Source: DATGUN01 sp035301285 (GTDB lineage: Bacteria; Bacillota; Bacilli; Bacillales; Amphibacillaceae). Taken from it: a stretch of 57,880 nucleotides of DNA. Position 1 is the stretch's first letter. Every line of letters begins with the position of its first letter. Below, piece by piece: positions 33,016-41,461 of this stretch. Under the pieces are notes generated by a model that was given only the letters and a program-made list of their open reading frames with translations, was not told where the DNA came from and did not search any database. The position numbers and the translations under genes were made by a program. The stretch spans positions 1 through 57,880 of the forward strand of contig DATGUN010000048.1 in the NCBI GenBank assembly GCA_035301285.1. Reading direction: 5' to 3'.

Positions 33016-34155
33016 TTATTGATTGCTCAAGATTGTCATGTGCCATGTGCTATCATCATTGTCTTCATCATATTCCGTGTAGCCATAGGCGATGGTGCTG
33101 CCATCCAGGCTGACGGTGATGTTATCAATTTCTTGGTTTTCTTCCTCTTTGATGGTATGGATGGTTTCCAGTTCTTCGGTTTCAAAATCGAAATACTTTA
33201 CGTCTTGTTCATCATCGTTTTTATCAATGATGATGATATTACCATCGGACAACGTGAATAATGCATTTCCTTCGCCGATTTCAATGGTTTCTTCACTATC
33301 CAGGTCGAGGGCGTTGAAAACAATCGAGAATTCGTCATCTTCGGATTCATTGACCGCATATGCGATATGCGCCTCATCCGATGTCAGTGTTGTTGTATAC
33401 GTATCAACCGGCATGATGTTGTCGGTCGACAGGAGGTTTTCCGTTTCTCCTTTTTCCATGTCGTAGGCGAAAATGCCATCATCGGAAACAGTGGCATACA
33501 CCGTGGATGCATCCTCCGATAAAAAGAAATGTGGATAGGATGTCAATTCATCTTTGCCGACATCTTTCTTTATATCTTGGATAAAGGTCATGTCCGTGTA
33601 TTCATCATTATCGATATCCCAGAGAAACGTCTCGGAGTCATCGAACTTTGTGTTTGTTTCAGTATGTACATATGTCCGTGGATCTTGTATATAGGTTCCA
33701 TAACCTGGCAAAGGATACTCATTATGATCATTGTCGGATATGACGAACGACTCCTCCTCATCTGTGGATGGATCGTATTCGAGGATGGAATTTTCATCTT
33801 TATCATGATCGGATTGAGAGTTTATGATTGTACCAGATGGGGACAGCATAGCAAACTGGTCATATTTCTCCATATCCAGTTCTTTGACATCTCCGTCCAA
33901 CCAAACGTAGCGTCTTGCGTCATCGCCCATACCACCATTGGTTTCACCCCAAAATAATGTTGTGCCTTCTTCATCAAAGGAAAAAGTGGTCATGTTGACC
34001 GGGCCATCCAATTCGAATGTTTCTTGTTCTTTGAAACCGTCTGCTTGTTTACTTTTACCGGATGCTTTATTCCCCTCGGCAGACTTATCGCCACATCCAG
34101 CAAGCATTATCGTGATGATGGCTAAAATGCTTAATAGATATTGTGTTTTCTTCAT
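33016..34155 (-). CDS. acidic lipoprotein, probable beta-propeller
   Basis: A 379-residue lipoprotein (lipobox IMLAGC, Cys about residue 21). The mature part is extremely acidic and built of repeated units with the pattern LSPSGT, LSEDASTVYATVSDDG, LTSDEAHIAYAV, LSDGNIIII and VSLDGSTIAYGYTE. These look like blades of a WD40/TolB-like propeller. A binding or scaffold role outside the cell is likely, but no ligand is apparent. It is monocistronic, and the acidity fits adaptation to salt. Confidence 0.7.
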   Translation of the reverse strand: MKKTQYLLSILAIITIMLAGCGDKSAEGNKASGKSKQADGFKEQETFELDGPVNMTTFSFDEEGTTLFWGETNGGMGDDARRYVWLDGDVKELDMEKYDQFAMLSPSGTIINSQSDHDKDENSILEYDPSTDEEESFVISDNDHNEYPLPGYGTYIQDPRTYVHTETNTKFDDSETFLWDIDNDEYTDMTFIQDIKKDVGKDELTSYPHFFLSEDASTVYATVSDDGIFAYDMEKGETENLLSTDNIMPVDTYTTTLTSDEAHIAYAVNESEDDEFSIVFNALDLDSEETIEIGEGNALFTLSDGNIIIIDKNDDEQDVKYFDFETEELETIHTIKEEENQEIDNITVSLDGSTIAYGYTEYDEDNDDSTWHMTILSNQ

Positions 34156-34367
34156 TGATTGTCCATACCCCTTCGTTTATTTTTTACACGAAGATAATAT
34201 TACCATAACCATGCATCAAGTGGAATAGGACGAAAGAACTATATGGATGGGGTCAGGAAAAGGCCTTGAGAGGGGTTCAAGACGTTCCAGTGGGAAATGG
34301 TTTATGCTGGAATCTGTGGCTAAGGGGATGGAGTGGGACAAGGGGGTTGTTCCACTCTTTAGCCTGT

Positions 34368-34994
34368 TTAAAGTTGATCGACTGCTTCGTCAATGGATTG
34401 TGCTTCTGTGATGCCGTGTATGACGCCGACCCCACTTGCTCCAGCATCCATGACGTCTTTCGCATTTGTGGTATCGATTCCCCCGAATGATACGACGTTT
34501 ATCGTTGGATAGGTTGCACTGATCTGTTTGGTTAAGTCAAGTCCGATCGGTTGTTCCTTTTTGATGTGTGGCAGACTTTCATATACTGGTCCGATTGCGA
34601 CAAAGTCTACTAGCGCCATCTGGCCTCCATCTTCCTGATCTTCTCTTGACATGGTCAGTCCGATGATCTTGTCAGGCAGACGTTCTCTAAGCGAGTGAAT
34701 ATCGACGTATTGCTGGTCCACCCGGATACCGTCCGCATTCATTAAATGCAGCATATCGATGTCATTGTTGACGATGAACGGGATATTGTTTTGTTTGCAG
34801 ATTTTGCGTAGTTCCGTGGCTAAGTGAAGTTTGTCCGATCCAAAGAGTTGGTCATCACCGAGTTCACGAAATTCAAACGCCGTCACACCTGCTTGGACGG
34901 CTTGATTTAATATATCCACGGGGTTTTTATCTTCCGGAACATCTTGGCTTCCCATTATAAAATACTTCCTTGTAAAATGTTTAAATGTCATCAT
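34368..34994 (-). CDS. ThiE/TenI-fold protein with altered Mg-binding residues
   Basis: A 208-residue TIM barrel of the thiamine-phosphate synthase family: YFIMGSQDV at the start, AGVTAFEFRELGDDQL, IPFIVNNDIDM, DFVAIGPVYES, VVSFGGID and GASGVGVIHGI. By alignment by eye with B. subtilis ThiE, the Asp in VNDD is Asn77 and the Asp of GQED is Tyr96 (sequence VDQQY). Both Mg-pyrophosphate ligands would thus be lost. It may be a TenI-like or repurposed paralog. No thiamine genes are near. ATG 34994 (or 34991) has GAGGAAG upstream. A hairpin (34331-34358) follows. Confidence 0.75.
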   Translation of the reverse strand: MMTFKHFTRKYFIMGSQDVPEDKNPVDILNQAVQAGVTAFEFRELGDDQLFGSDKLHLATELRKICKQNNIPFIVNNDIDMLHLMNADGIRVDQQYVDIHSLRERLPDKIIGLTMSREDQEDGGQMALVDFVAIGPVYESLPHIKKEQPIGLDLTKQISATYPTINVVSFGGIDTTNAKDVMDAGASGVGVIHGITEAQSIDEAVDQL

Positions 34995-35313
34995 TTCACT
35001 TCCTCTTTTTCCGTAGAATTTAAGTATTCCTATATAATATTCCCTTAGGACTTTGGGAATAAACATTGGAAAGACCCTCGTATAAGACGGAATTCAAAGG
35101 GTGTGGGAATGGATAGGGCTGGGGTTCTTCCTGGAGCGATTGTTTCCCATTGGGTGTTCTGTCATGTGGATTGATTTTTGGGGGACGTTTCTTCCTATCG
35201 GATTTCCACATTGATTTTCGTCTTTTTTTCCCTTATGATATCACTAATATAATCGTTCAGAATTGTATCATGATTGATATGTGCAATCGGGGTAAACAAT
35301 AGGGGGTATTGAA
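34995..35313. other. divergent intergenic region
   Basis: It lies between the ThiE-like gene (minus) and the S9 peptidase gene (plus). A TATAAT is at 35248-35253, but no matching -35 was seen at the right distance. No coding frame is convincing. Confidence 0.35.
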
Positions 35314-37095
35314 ATGACACCAGAAGAAAAGTTGAAAGTCTATTTACAAGCACAATCGGCCTATGATTCAAAGGCCATTCCCGGAAAAAACGCATTTACG
35401 TTTATTTCTAAGCGGACAGGCATGCCACAAGCATGGACATTAAATGAGAAACAAGAACCCGTTTTATTCGGAGCGTTCCAAGATAGGGTCATGAGTGTCC
35501 ACCACGCACCAGACGGGGATAAAACCGTCATCGGCATGGATCACGGTGGGAATGAAAAGCAGCAATTGTACTTGATGTACGGGGAAAAAGCGCCAGTCCC
35601 GCTTGTCGTTTCACATGATCACTTTCATCATTTTGGAGGGTTTTCACCCTATGGGGAAGAGATTGCGTTTACGAGCAACCGTAGACACCCGGGTTATTTT
35701 GATGTTTTTATACAAAATCTTGAAACGAAACAAACACGGAAAGTGTACATCTACAATGGGAAATGTGAGGTTCTGAAATGGTTGCCGGATGGGAAGCATC
35801 TTCTCATCAGTTTGCAGACGACCAATTTGAATAACAGCATATACAAGCTGGACATAGAAACGGGTAAGGTCTTGACAGATGCTGGGGAAAATGATGATGC
35901 ATCGTATACATCGATTGTCCCGACACATGACGGGAAAGAAGCTTACCTGTTGACTGACCATCAGGCTGAAACGACTTATATATCCCAAATGTCATTGACG
36001 GCATTAAATGAACGAAAGACGCTTTATCATGAAGAAAAATGGGATGTTGAAGCCATCGAATTATCACCGGACGAGAAAACGCTTATCTTTTCCGTCAATG
36101 AAGGAGGGGTCTCGCGTTTGATGGTCATGGAAACATCAACACATGATGTAAGGAAAATGGATGGTGTACCAGGTGGTGTCATCAGTTCCATGTCCTGGTT
36201 GGATGATACACGTTGTATCTTTACATTGAAAACTCCTGTTGAACCAGGTGATATTTGGCAAGTCACGTTGCCTGAAGGACAGGTGAAGAGGTTGACTCAT
36301 TTTGGTGAATCCGTCAAAAGTGTGCCATTGTATGAACCGAAGATCTGTCACTATGAATCGTTTGACGGACTGCGTGTCCCGTACTTTTACTATGATCATA
36401 ATGAATCATCCGATAAACCAGCTGTCGTGTATGTGCATGGCGGACCAGAGGGGCAGACGCGCGCCGATTACAATCCGATCATTCAATATTTGGTTGAAGC
36501 GGGATTTGCCGTGGCGGCTCCGAATGTAAGAGGAAGCAGTGGTTACGGTCGCACGTATATTCATTTGGATGATGTCAGGAAGCGAATGGATTCGGTGAAG
36601 GATCTTGCTTGGCTTGCCAAGGACCTCATCCATTCACACAAAGTCGGTCAGGATAAAATCGGTATCATGGGGCGAAGCTATGGCGGATTTATGGTGCTTG
36701 CGTCATTGACTCATTATCCCGACCTATGGGCAGCAGGCGTGGATATCGTTGGTATTTCCCATTTTAAATCGTTTCTGGAAAATACAGGTGCATGGAGACG
36801 TCATCTACGAGAAGCAGAGTATGGATCGCTTGAAGATGATGTCGATTTCTTTGAGGAGATCGCCCCGCTCAATCACTCGGAAAAAATACGGGCCCCGCTC
36901 CTTGTATTTCATGGGCGCAATGACTCACGCGTTCCCGTAACAGAGGCGGAGCAACTCGTAGCGGATATGAAAAACCGCCAGCAAACCGTTGACTTGACCA
37001 TTTTTGAAGATGAAGGCCATCAAACCGAAAAACATGAAAACCATATGACGATGCATACAAAAACAGCCCATTTTTTCGAAAAATATCTGAATTGA
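35314..37095 (+). CDS. S9-family (prolyl oligopeptidase-type) serine peptidase
   Basis: A 593-residue cytoplasmic protein. The N-terminal half (to about residue 340) is a propeller of short repeats (FGGFSPYGEEIAFTS, KWLPDGKHLLISL, LSPDEKTLIFSV). The C-terminal half is an alpha/beta hydrolase with triad Ser455 (GRSYGGF), Asp537 (HGRNDSRVP) and His569 (DEGHQT). HGGPEGQ and APNVRGSSGYG form the oxyanion region. It is an acylaminoacyl- or dipeptidyl-type peptidase acting on short peptides. The site AGGGGGT precedes the ATG. No signal peptide. Confidence 0.9.
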   Translation: MTPEEKLKVYLQAQSAYDSKAIPGKNAFTFISKRTGMPQAWTLNEKQEPVLFGAFQDRVMSVHHAPDGDKTVIGMDHGGNEKQQLYLMYGEKAPVPLVVSHDHFHHFGGFSPYGEEIAFTSNRRHPGYFDVFIQNLETKQTRKVYIYNGKCEVLKWLPDGKHLLISLQTTNLNNSIYKLDIETGKVLTDAGENDDASYTSIVPTHDGKEAYLLTDHQAETTYISQMSLTALNERKTLYHEEKWDVEAIELSPDEKTLIFSVNEGGVSRLMVMETSTHDVRKMDGVPGGVISSMSWLDDTRCIFTLKTPVEPGDIWQVTLPEGQVKRLTHFGESVKSVPLYEPKICHYESFDGLRVPYFYYDHNESSDKPAVVYVHGGPEGQTRADYNPIIQYLVEAGFAVAAPNVRGSSGYGRTYIHLDDVRKRMDSVKDLAWLAKDLIHSHKVGQDKIGIMGRSYGGFMVLASLTHYPDLWAAGVDIVGISHFKSFLENTGAWRRHLREAEYGSLEDDVDFFEEIAPLNHSEKIRAPLLVFHGRNDSRVPVTEAEQLVADMKNRQQTVDLTIFEDEGHQTEKHENHMTMHTKTAHFFEKYLN

Positions 37096-37157
37096 CCGGG
37101 ACAGAGGGTCAGCCCTGTTCCATCCAATCAGAACACATATAGTTTAACAACAGGCTA

Positions 37158-37188
37158 ACGCATAGATAAGAATGTCTATGCGTTTTTT
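37158..37188 (+). terminator. terminator after the S9 peptidase gene
   Basis: ACGCATAGA (37158-37166) pairs with TCTATGCGT (37175-37183), followed by TTTTT. Confidence 0.9.
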
Positions 37189-37218
37189 CATGGAATGATG
37201 ATTATTTTGTCATAGGAC

Positions 37219-37244
37219 TGTAATATATAACTTAAGGAAACGTC
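37219..37244 (+). promoter_or_regulatory. ECF-type promoter of the sigma/anti-sigma operon
   Basis: TGTAAT (37219-37224), 16 bp, then CGTC (37241-37244), the -35/-10 format of Bacillus ECF sigma factors (TGAAAC or TGTAAC, N16, CGTC). It lies about 50 bases before the sigma gene, so autoregulation is likely. Confidence 0.65.
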
Positions 37245-37293
37245 TAATAGTTAGTAAGCATGCTGAACAGGTAACGAGGGAGGGGCCCGCGGT

Positions 37294-37806
37294 ATGGAAG
37301 ATGACCTGATTGCAAAATGGTTTGACACTTATAGCGATGATGTTTATAAATTTCTCGTCTATTATATGTCCACGCCCGATGTAGAAGATATCGTGCAGGA
37401 TGTTTTCATAAAAGCGATTGATCGATATGACTCATTCAGAGGGGAATCCAACCCTAAAACGTGGCTCATATCAATCGCACGGAATCTGGCAATCGATCAA
37501 GCACGTAAAAAGAAAACCCGGGATTGGCGGAAATTGATCGATATCTATGATTATCAAACCAATACGTCGCCGGAAGAACAGCAGTTGACTCTAGAGTCCA
37601 AGCTCGAACTGCACCGTGCTATTACTGAATTGAAACAGACATATCGTGATGTTGTCGTGTTACGTGGTATCGAAGAATTGTCGGTAGCCGAAACCGCCGA
37701 CATTTTAAAATGGTCCGAAACGAAAGTACGTGTGACATACCACAGGGCGTTGAAGGATCTGAAGACTAAAGTAGAGGAGGGTCGTCATGCACACACACGA
37801 AGATGA
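37294..37806 (+). CDS. ECF-type RNA polymerase sigma factor
   Basis: A 170-residue sigma-70 group 4 protein. Region 2 includes VEDIVQDVFIKAIDRYDSFRGESNPKTWLISIARN (about residues 33-70). Region 4 includes LKQTYRDVVVLRGIEELSVAETADILKWSETKVRVTYHRALKDL. The linker has the YDYQTNTSPEEQQL spacing typical of SigX/SigV-type factors. It overlaps the anti-sigma gene by 20 bases. It is probably a cell-envelope stress factor. The downstream YdbS/YdbT pair is of a kind controlled by SigW in Bacillus, but there is no proof that this sigma controls it. Confidence 0.93.
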   Translation: MEDDLIAKWFDTYSDDVYKFLVYYMSTPDVEDIVQDVFIKAIDRYDSFRGESNPKTWLISIARNLAIDQARKKKTRDWRKLIDIYDYQTNTSPEEQQLTLESKLELHRAITELKQTYRDVVVLRGIEELSVAETADILKWSETKVRVTYHRALKDLKTKVEEGRHAHTRR

Positions 37807-38602
37807 ACTCCAAAAGAATATAAAACAGCTGCAACTGTCTATTACGATCGATGATGTTAATAAGAAGTCCATGCGCGATGAAATCCGAAAACATGCAGCT
37901 AAAAAACAACGACGTGCCAAGGTGAAGCGATCAGTCACATGGTTCTCGACGGCCGCCGCCTTGATGATATTCAGTGTGATCCTGTTGAATGTATTCGCGG
38001 ATAAACAATCGACGCTTCCGGTGAAGGATCATCATCAAACAGAACATAATGGTTCGCCAGATAAAAAAGACCCTACTCATAAAGGTGAAAACCACAATGA
38101 TCATCCGGCAGATGATGATGACGAATCACAACAATTGACGCTTGAAGAAGGGGATACCGAAACGCAGACAATCATACGCGAGGGGATGGAAGATGAAACA
38201 GAGGTGACCAATTTTGTTCTCAACCCATATGGTATTCAATTCCAAATGGATGAGGTGATCGATCATTATGATGTCAGGGAGAATGAAGTCGAGTTCACGA
38301 ACTCAAACGACATGGTAACCATTGTCATGTCCGTAAGGGAGGACGCTGAAGTTGAAGACGTCGCCAATGAAGTTGAATCCGAGTATGGTGATGACTTTGA
38401 TTTTGTTGATGGCCCTTCTGAGACTTCAGAGGACGACAATCCCTATCCAGGCATCAAACAACATTTCTCCGATCCTCCACAAGGTTATTATGTCTATCAA
38501 ATCGGGGATGATGTTTTTATGATCACCTATGAATATGATATTGAAGCGGCTGACGGAATGGGGCCGATACTGCAAGCATTACAGGAATCCATCAAGGAAT
38601 AA
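37787..38602 (+). CDS. membrane-bound anti-sigma factor
   Basis: A 271-residue protein with an N-terminal cytoplasmic helical part (about 1-45, rich in Lys/Arg), one transmembrane helix (VTWFSTAAALMIFSVILLNVF, about 49-69), a long disordered Asp/His-rich linker and an extracellular alpha/beta domain (about 135-271). The layout is that of RsiX/RsiV-like anti-sigma factors. It starts within the sigma gene with GAGGAGGG upstream, and the overlap couples translation to keep the pair balanced. No proteolysis site is recognisable. Confidence 0.85.
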   Translation: MHTHEDELQKNIKQLQLSITIDDVNKKSMRDEIRKHAAKKQRRAKVKRSVTWFSTAAALMIFSVILLNVFADKQSTLPVKDHHQTEHNGSPDKKDPTHKGENHNDHPADDDDESQQLTLEEGDTETQTIIREGMEDETEVTNFVLNPYGIQFQMDEVIDHYDVRENEVEFTNSNDMVTIVMSVREDAEVEDVANEVESEYGDDFDFVDGPSETSEDDNPYPGIKQHFSDPPQGYYVYQIGDDVFMITYEYDIEAADGMGPILQALQESIKE

Positions 38603-38694
38603 ATAAAGAAACAAAAACGCTTTGGCGCTATAGAAAAGTCTACCTCAGTCCCACATCTGGCCATGGACATTAAAATGTTACTGGAGGAATAGAA

Positions 38695-40512
38695 ATGGGC
38701 AAACTTGCTGATATTGTAGTGGATGGGAATCGGGAACAGGGCGACGGCTATTCAGGGAACGTTTCAGCGTATGCGCGTGATTTTTCGGCAGGTATGAATG
38801 GGTTCGGGTTAGAACATGTCGTGTTCGTTAATCAAAATAAGCTGTACCATGTATTATTGGACGGGGTGATCTACAATAGGATCGAACTAAAAAGAAAGTT
38901 ACTCGAGCATGATGTCATTTTCGAGACGGATACTGATCATGAAATTATTCTGGCTTTGTATGTTTTGAATGATGAGCGCTGTGTACAATCGCTCCGAGGG
39001 ATGTTTGCTTTTGCGATATGGGATGAACAGGAGGAAACATTATTTGCGGCACGTGATCCGTTTGGTATCAAACCATTTTATTACTGGGAAACGGATGAGG
39101 GGCTTTTCTTTGGATCTGAACAAAAGCCCCTGATGGCCCTGGATAATGATAATCCTATTGTTCAGGAGACGTTTCAGCATTATTTGACCTATCAATATGT
39201 CCCTGAGCCCTATTCTTTGACGAATGCGCCCTATAAACTCAAGCCAGGTCACTATTTAATGAAAAAGGGTAAGAATGGCCCAAGTGTTTTCACGTATTAC
39301 CGAAAGTCATTTAGTATTACGAATAAAAACTTTCGCTACTATATTGATAAAACGAGAGCAGCATTGGAAGATTCAATTGCACATCATATGATAGCGGATG
39401 TTCCTATCGGTGCATTTTTATCCAGCGGGATTGACTCGACGATTATTGTTGCACTTGCGAAACGTTATCAAGACAATCTAAAAACCGTTACCGTCGGATT
39501 TGAAAATCAGGCGTACAATGAGACGGATATAGCTAAAGCAACAGCTGAGAGATTGGGAGTCGAACATGTTTCCAAGTTGATCACGCCTGAGGAATTTGTG
39601 GAGGCCCTTCCGGAGATCGTCCGGGATTCAGATAGCCCTGTCGCAGATCCGGCCGCTGTTCCGCTTTACTTCGCGGCTAAAGAGGCTCGCAAGCATGTGG
39701 GGGTTATCTTATCCGGTGAAGGGGCGGATGAATTGTTCGGCGGGTATAATATTTACCGTGAACCCTTGGCATTAAAGGGGTTTAATTATATCCCAAGGGT
39801 ATTTAAAAATCTATTGAAGCAATTGGCGATCATGCTTCCTGAAGGGGTGAAAGGGAAAAGTTATCTATTAAGAGGAACAACGCCATTGGCTGACCGATAC
39901 ATCGGCAACGCGAAAATATTTTCCGAGGCGGAAAAAGAAGAACTTCTGATGCATTATCAACAGGGAGCTCCGTTTACGGATATAACAAAACCGCTTTTTA
40001 ATGAGGCAGCGTCCTATGATGCCTCATTGAAAATGCAATATATCGACCTCAACACATGGATTCCGGGGGATGTTTTATTGAAAGCTGAAAACATGACAAG
40101 TGCACATGACTTGGAATTACGCTCACCTTTTCTCGATAATGTTGTCTTCGAAGCTGCCCAGGAAATCCCGACAAAATATAAAATAGCGAAACAGACAACG
40201 AAATATGTCTTAAGGGAAGCAGTAAAAGATATTGTTCCGGAAAATATATTATACCGGAAGAAATGGGGCTTCCCTGTTCCTCTCCGTCACTGGCTAAGAC
40301 ATGAACTATATGATTGGGCGCGGGGGATGATTGAAAGGAGCCCAACAGATCATCTGCTCAAAAAAGATGTCATTCTTTCCCTTTTGGACGAACATGCACT
40401 CAAGAAAAAAGATAACAGCCGAAAAATCTGGGTCCTATTGGTTTTCTTGCAATGGTATGCCGAGCGGGAAACGGACAAGCGTTACCGTGGAAGGGCCGTG
40501 TTAGGTGATTAG
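38695..40512 (+). CDS. asparagine synthetase-like protein with a degenerate glutaminase domain
   Basis: A 605-residue protein. The C-terminal synthetase domain is intact: the PP-loop in FLSSGIDSTIIVALA (about residues 242-256), SGEGADELFGGY, ELRSPFLDN and KWGFPVPLRHWLR. The N-terminal Ntn glutaminase domain is shortened at its start and lacks the essential Cys2 (it begins MGKLADIVVDG), and NGEIYN is DGVIYN. Glutamine hydrolysis should be impossible, so it would need free ammonia or another nucleophile. TGGAGGAATAG precedes the ATG. Its stop codon lies in the first unit of a tandem-repeat array. Confidence 0.9.
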   Translation: MGKLADIVVDGNREQGDGYSGNVSAYARDFSAGMNGFGLEHVVFVNQNKLYHVLLDGVIYNRIELKRKLLEHDVIFETDTDHEIILALYVLNDERCVQSLRGMFAFAIWDEQEETLFAARDPFGIKPFYYWETDEGLFFGSEQKPLMALDNDNPIVQETFQHYLTYQYVPEPYSLTNAPYKLKPGHYLMKKGKNGPSVFTYYRKSFSITNKNFRYYIDKTRAALEDSIAHHMIADVPIGAFLSSGIDSTIIVALAKRYQDNLKTVTVGFENQAYNETDIAKATAERLGVEHVSKLITPEEFVEALPEIVRDSDSPVADPAAVPLYFAAKEARKHVGVILSGEGADELFGGYNIYREPLALKGFNYIPRVFKNLLKQLAIMLPEGVKGKSYLLRGTTPLADRYIGNAKIFSEAEKEELLMHYQQGAPFTDITKPLFNEAASYDASLKMQYIDLNTWIPGDVLLKAENMTSAHDLELRSPFLDNVVFEAAQEIPTKYKIAKQTTKYVLREAVKDIVPENILYRKKWGFPVPLRHWLRHELYDWARGMIERSPTDHLLKKDVILSLLDEHALKKKDNSRKIWVLLVFLQWYAERETDKRYRGRAVLGD

Positions 40513-40845
40513 TTTTCCGTGTCGAGTAGCCCTGAAACTGCATAAGGAACCGTTTCTTCTTTAGTATTCCGTGTCGATTAGCGATGAACCTGCATAAGGA
40601 ACCGTTTCTTCTTTAGTATTCCGTGCTCAGTAGCCCTGAAACTGCATAAGGAACCGTTTCTTCTTTAGTATTCCGTGCTCAGTAGCCCTGAAACTGCATA
40701 AGGAACCGTTTTTTCTTTAGTATTCCGTGCTCAGTAGCCCTGAAACTGCATAGGAATCCATTTCTTCTTTAGTTTTCTGTCTTCAGCAGCCCTGAAACTG
40801 CATAAGGAACCATTTCTTCTTTAGTATTCCAAGCCCAGTAACGCG
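40509..40845. repeat. array of six 52-bp tandem repeats plus a partial seventh
   Basis: Units at 40509-40560, 40561-40612, 40613-40664, 40665-40716, 40717-40768 and 40769-40820, each exactly 52 bp, and a 25-bp partial copy to 40845. Each unit begins TTAGTATTCCGTG and ends AACCGTTTCTTCT, with CCTGAAACTGCATAAGG in the middle. Units 1, 3 and 4 are nearly identical; 2, 5 and 6 differ at several bases. The period is not a multiple of three and there is no open frame across it. A GAAAC/GTTTC pair could form a small hairpin in each unit. Confidence 0.95.
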
Positions 40846-40981
40846 TACAGTGCAAAACACTGTATTTAAATGGATGCTCCTCTTCTTTGGTTTTTTGTTT
40901 CTGTATGATGGATTATGTTGTAGAATGAGGATATGTGTGGAGGTAATGCTGAAACTCCATTCCGAAAAGGGGGGCAGTAAG

Positions 40982-41461
40982 ATGAGAAATCAACCACAAC
41001 ATAAAATAGCCCAAGATGCTATGAAAGTATGGCGTATCCATGCTGGTATTTTCATGACGCTGTTATGGCTAGCCATCATTGCCTTTTTCGTTCTGACGAT
41101 TGTATTTGATTTCAATTATATATTCACGCTTATCGCTGGTGCAATCGGGATTGTTTTCATATTTTTATTCGTATATTTGTTGCCCAAGCTGAGGTATCAA
41201 CGCTGGCGGTATGAAATTTTTGAACAGGAAATCTATATCCAGCACGGGATTTTGATCCGGAAACGTACATTGGTCCCGATGATCCGTGTGCAGCACGTGG
41301 ACACGGAACAAGGGCCGATTTTAAAAAAGTTCCATCTCGCAACCGTATCTGTCTCCACAGCAGCGGGTAAACATATGATTCCAGCACTCCTGGAAGACGA
41401 TGCCTCCCATTTGCGTGACCGGATATCAACATTGGCAAGGGTGGATGAAGATGATGTATGA
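40982..41461 (+). CDS. ydbS: YdbS-like membrane protein with bacterial PH domain
   Basis: A 159-residue protein with two N-terminal membrane helices (about 20-70), then a bPH2 (YdbS-like) domain containing YEIFEQEIYIQHGILIRKRTLVPMIRVQHVDTEQGP. Length and content match B. subtilis YdbS. With YdbT it protects against some bacteriocins in Bacillus and is under envelope-stress sigma control there. ATG 40982 has AAAAGGGGGGC upstream; longer frames reach into the repeat region and lack a site. It overlaps ydbT by 11 bases. Confidence 0.9.
   Translation: MRNQPQHKIAQDAMKVWRIHAGIFMTLLWLAIIAFFVLTIVFDFNYIFTLIAGAIGIVFIFLFVYLLPKLRYQRWRYEIFEQEIYIQHGILIRKRTLVPMIRVQHVDTEQGPILKKFHLATVSVSTAAGKHMIPALLEDDASHLRDRISTLARVDEDDV

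Noticed and set aside
34331..34358. Terminator of the ThiE-like gene
   Set aside because: The GAGTGG/CCACTC hairpin is real, but on the minus strand it is not followed by a T-run; the T-rich side is on the plus strand where no gene ends.
40509..40845. CRISPR array
   Set aside because: The units are contiguous 52-bp tandem repeats without spacers, and no cas genes are nearby.
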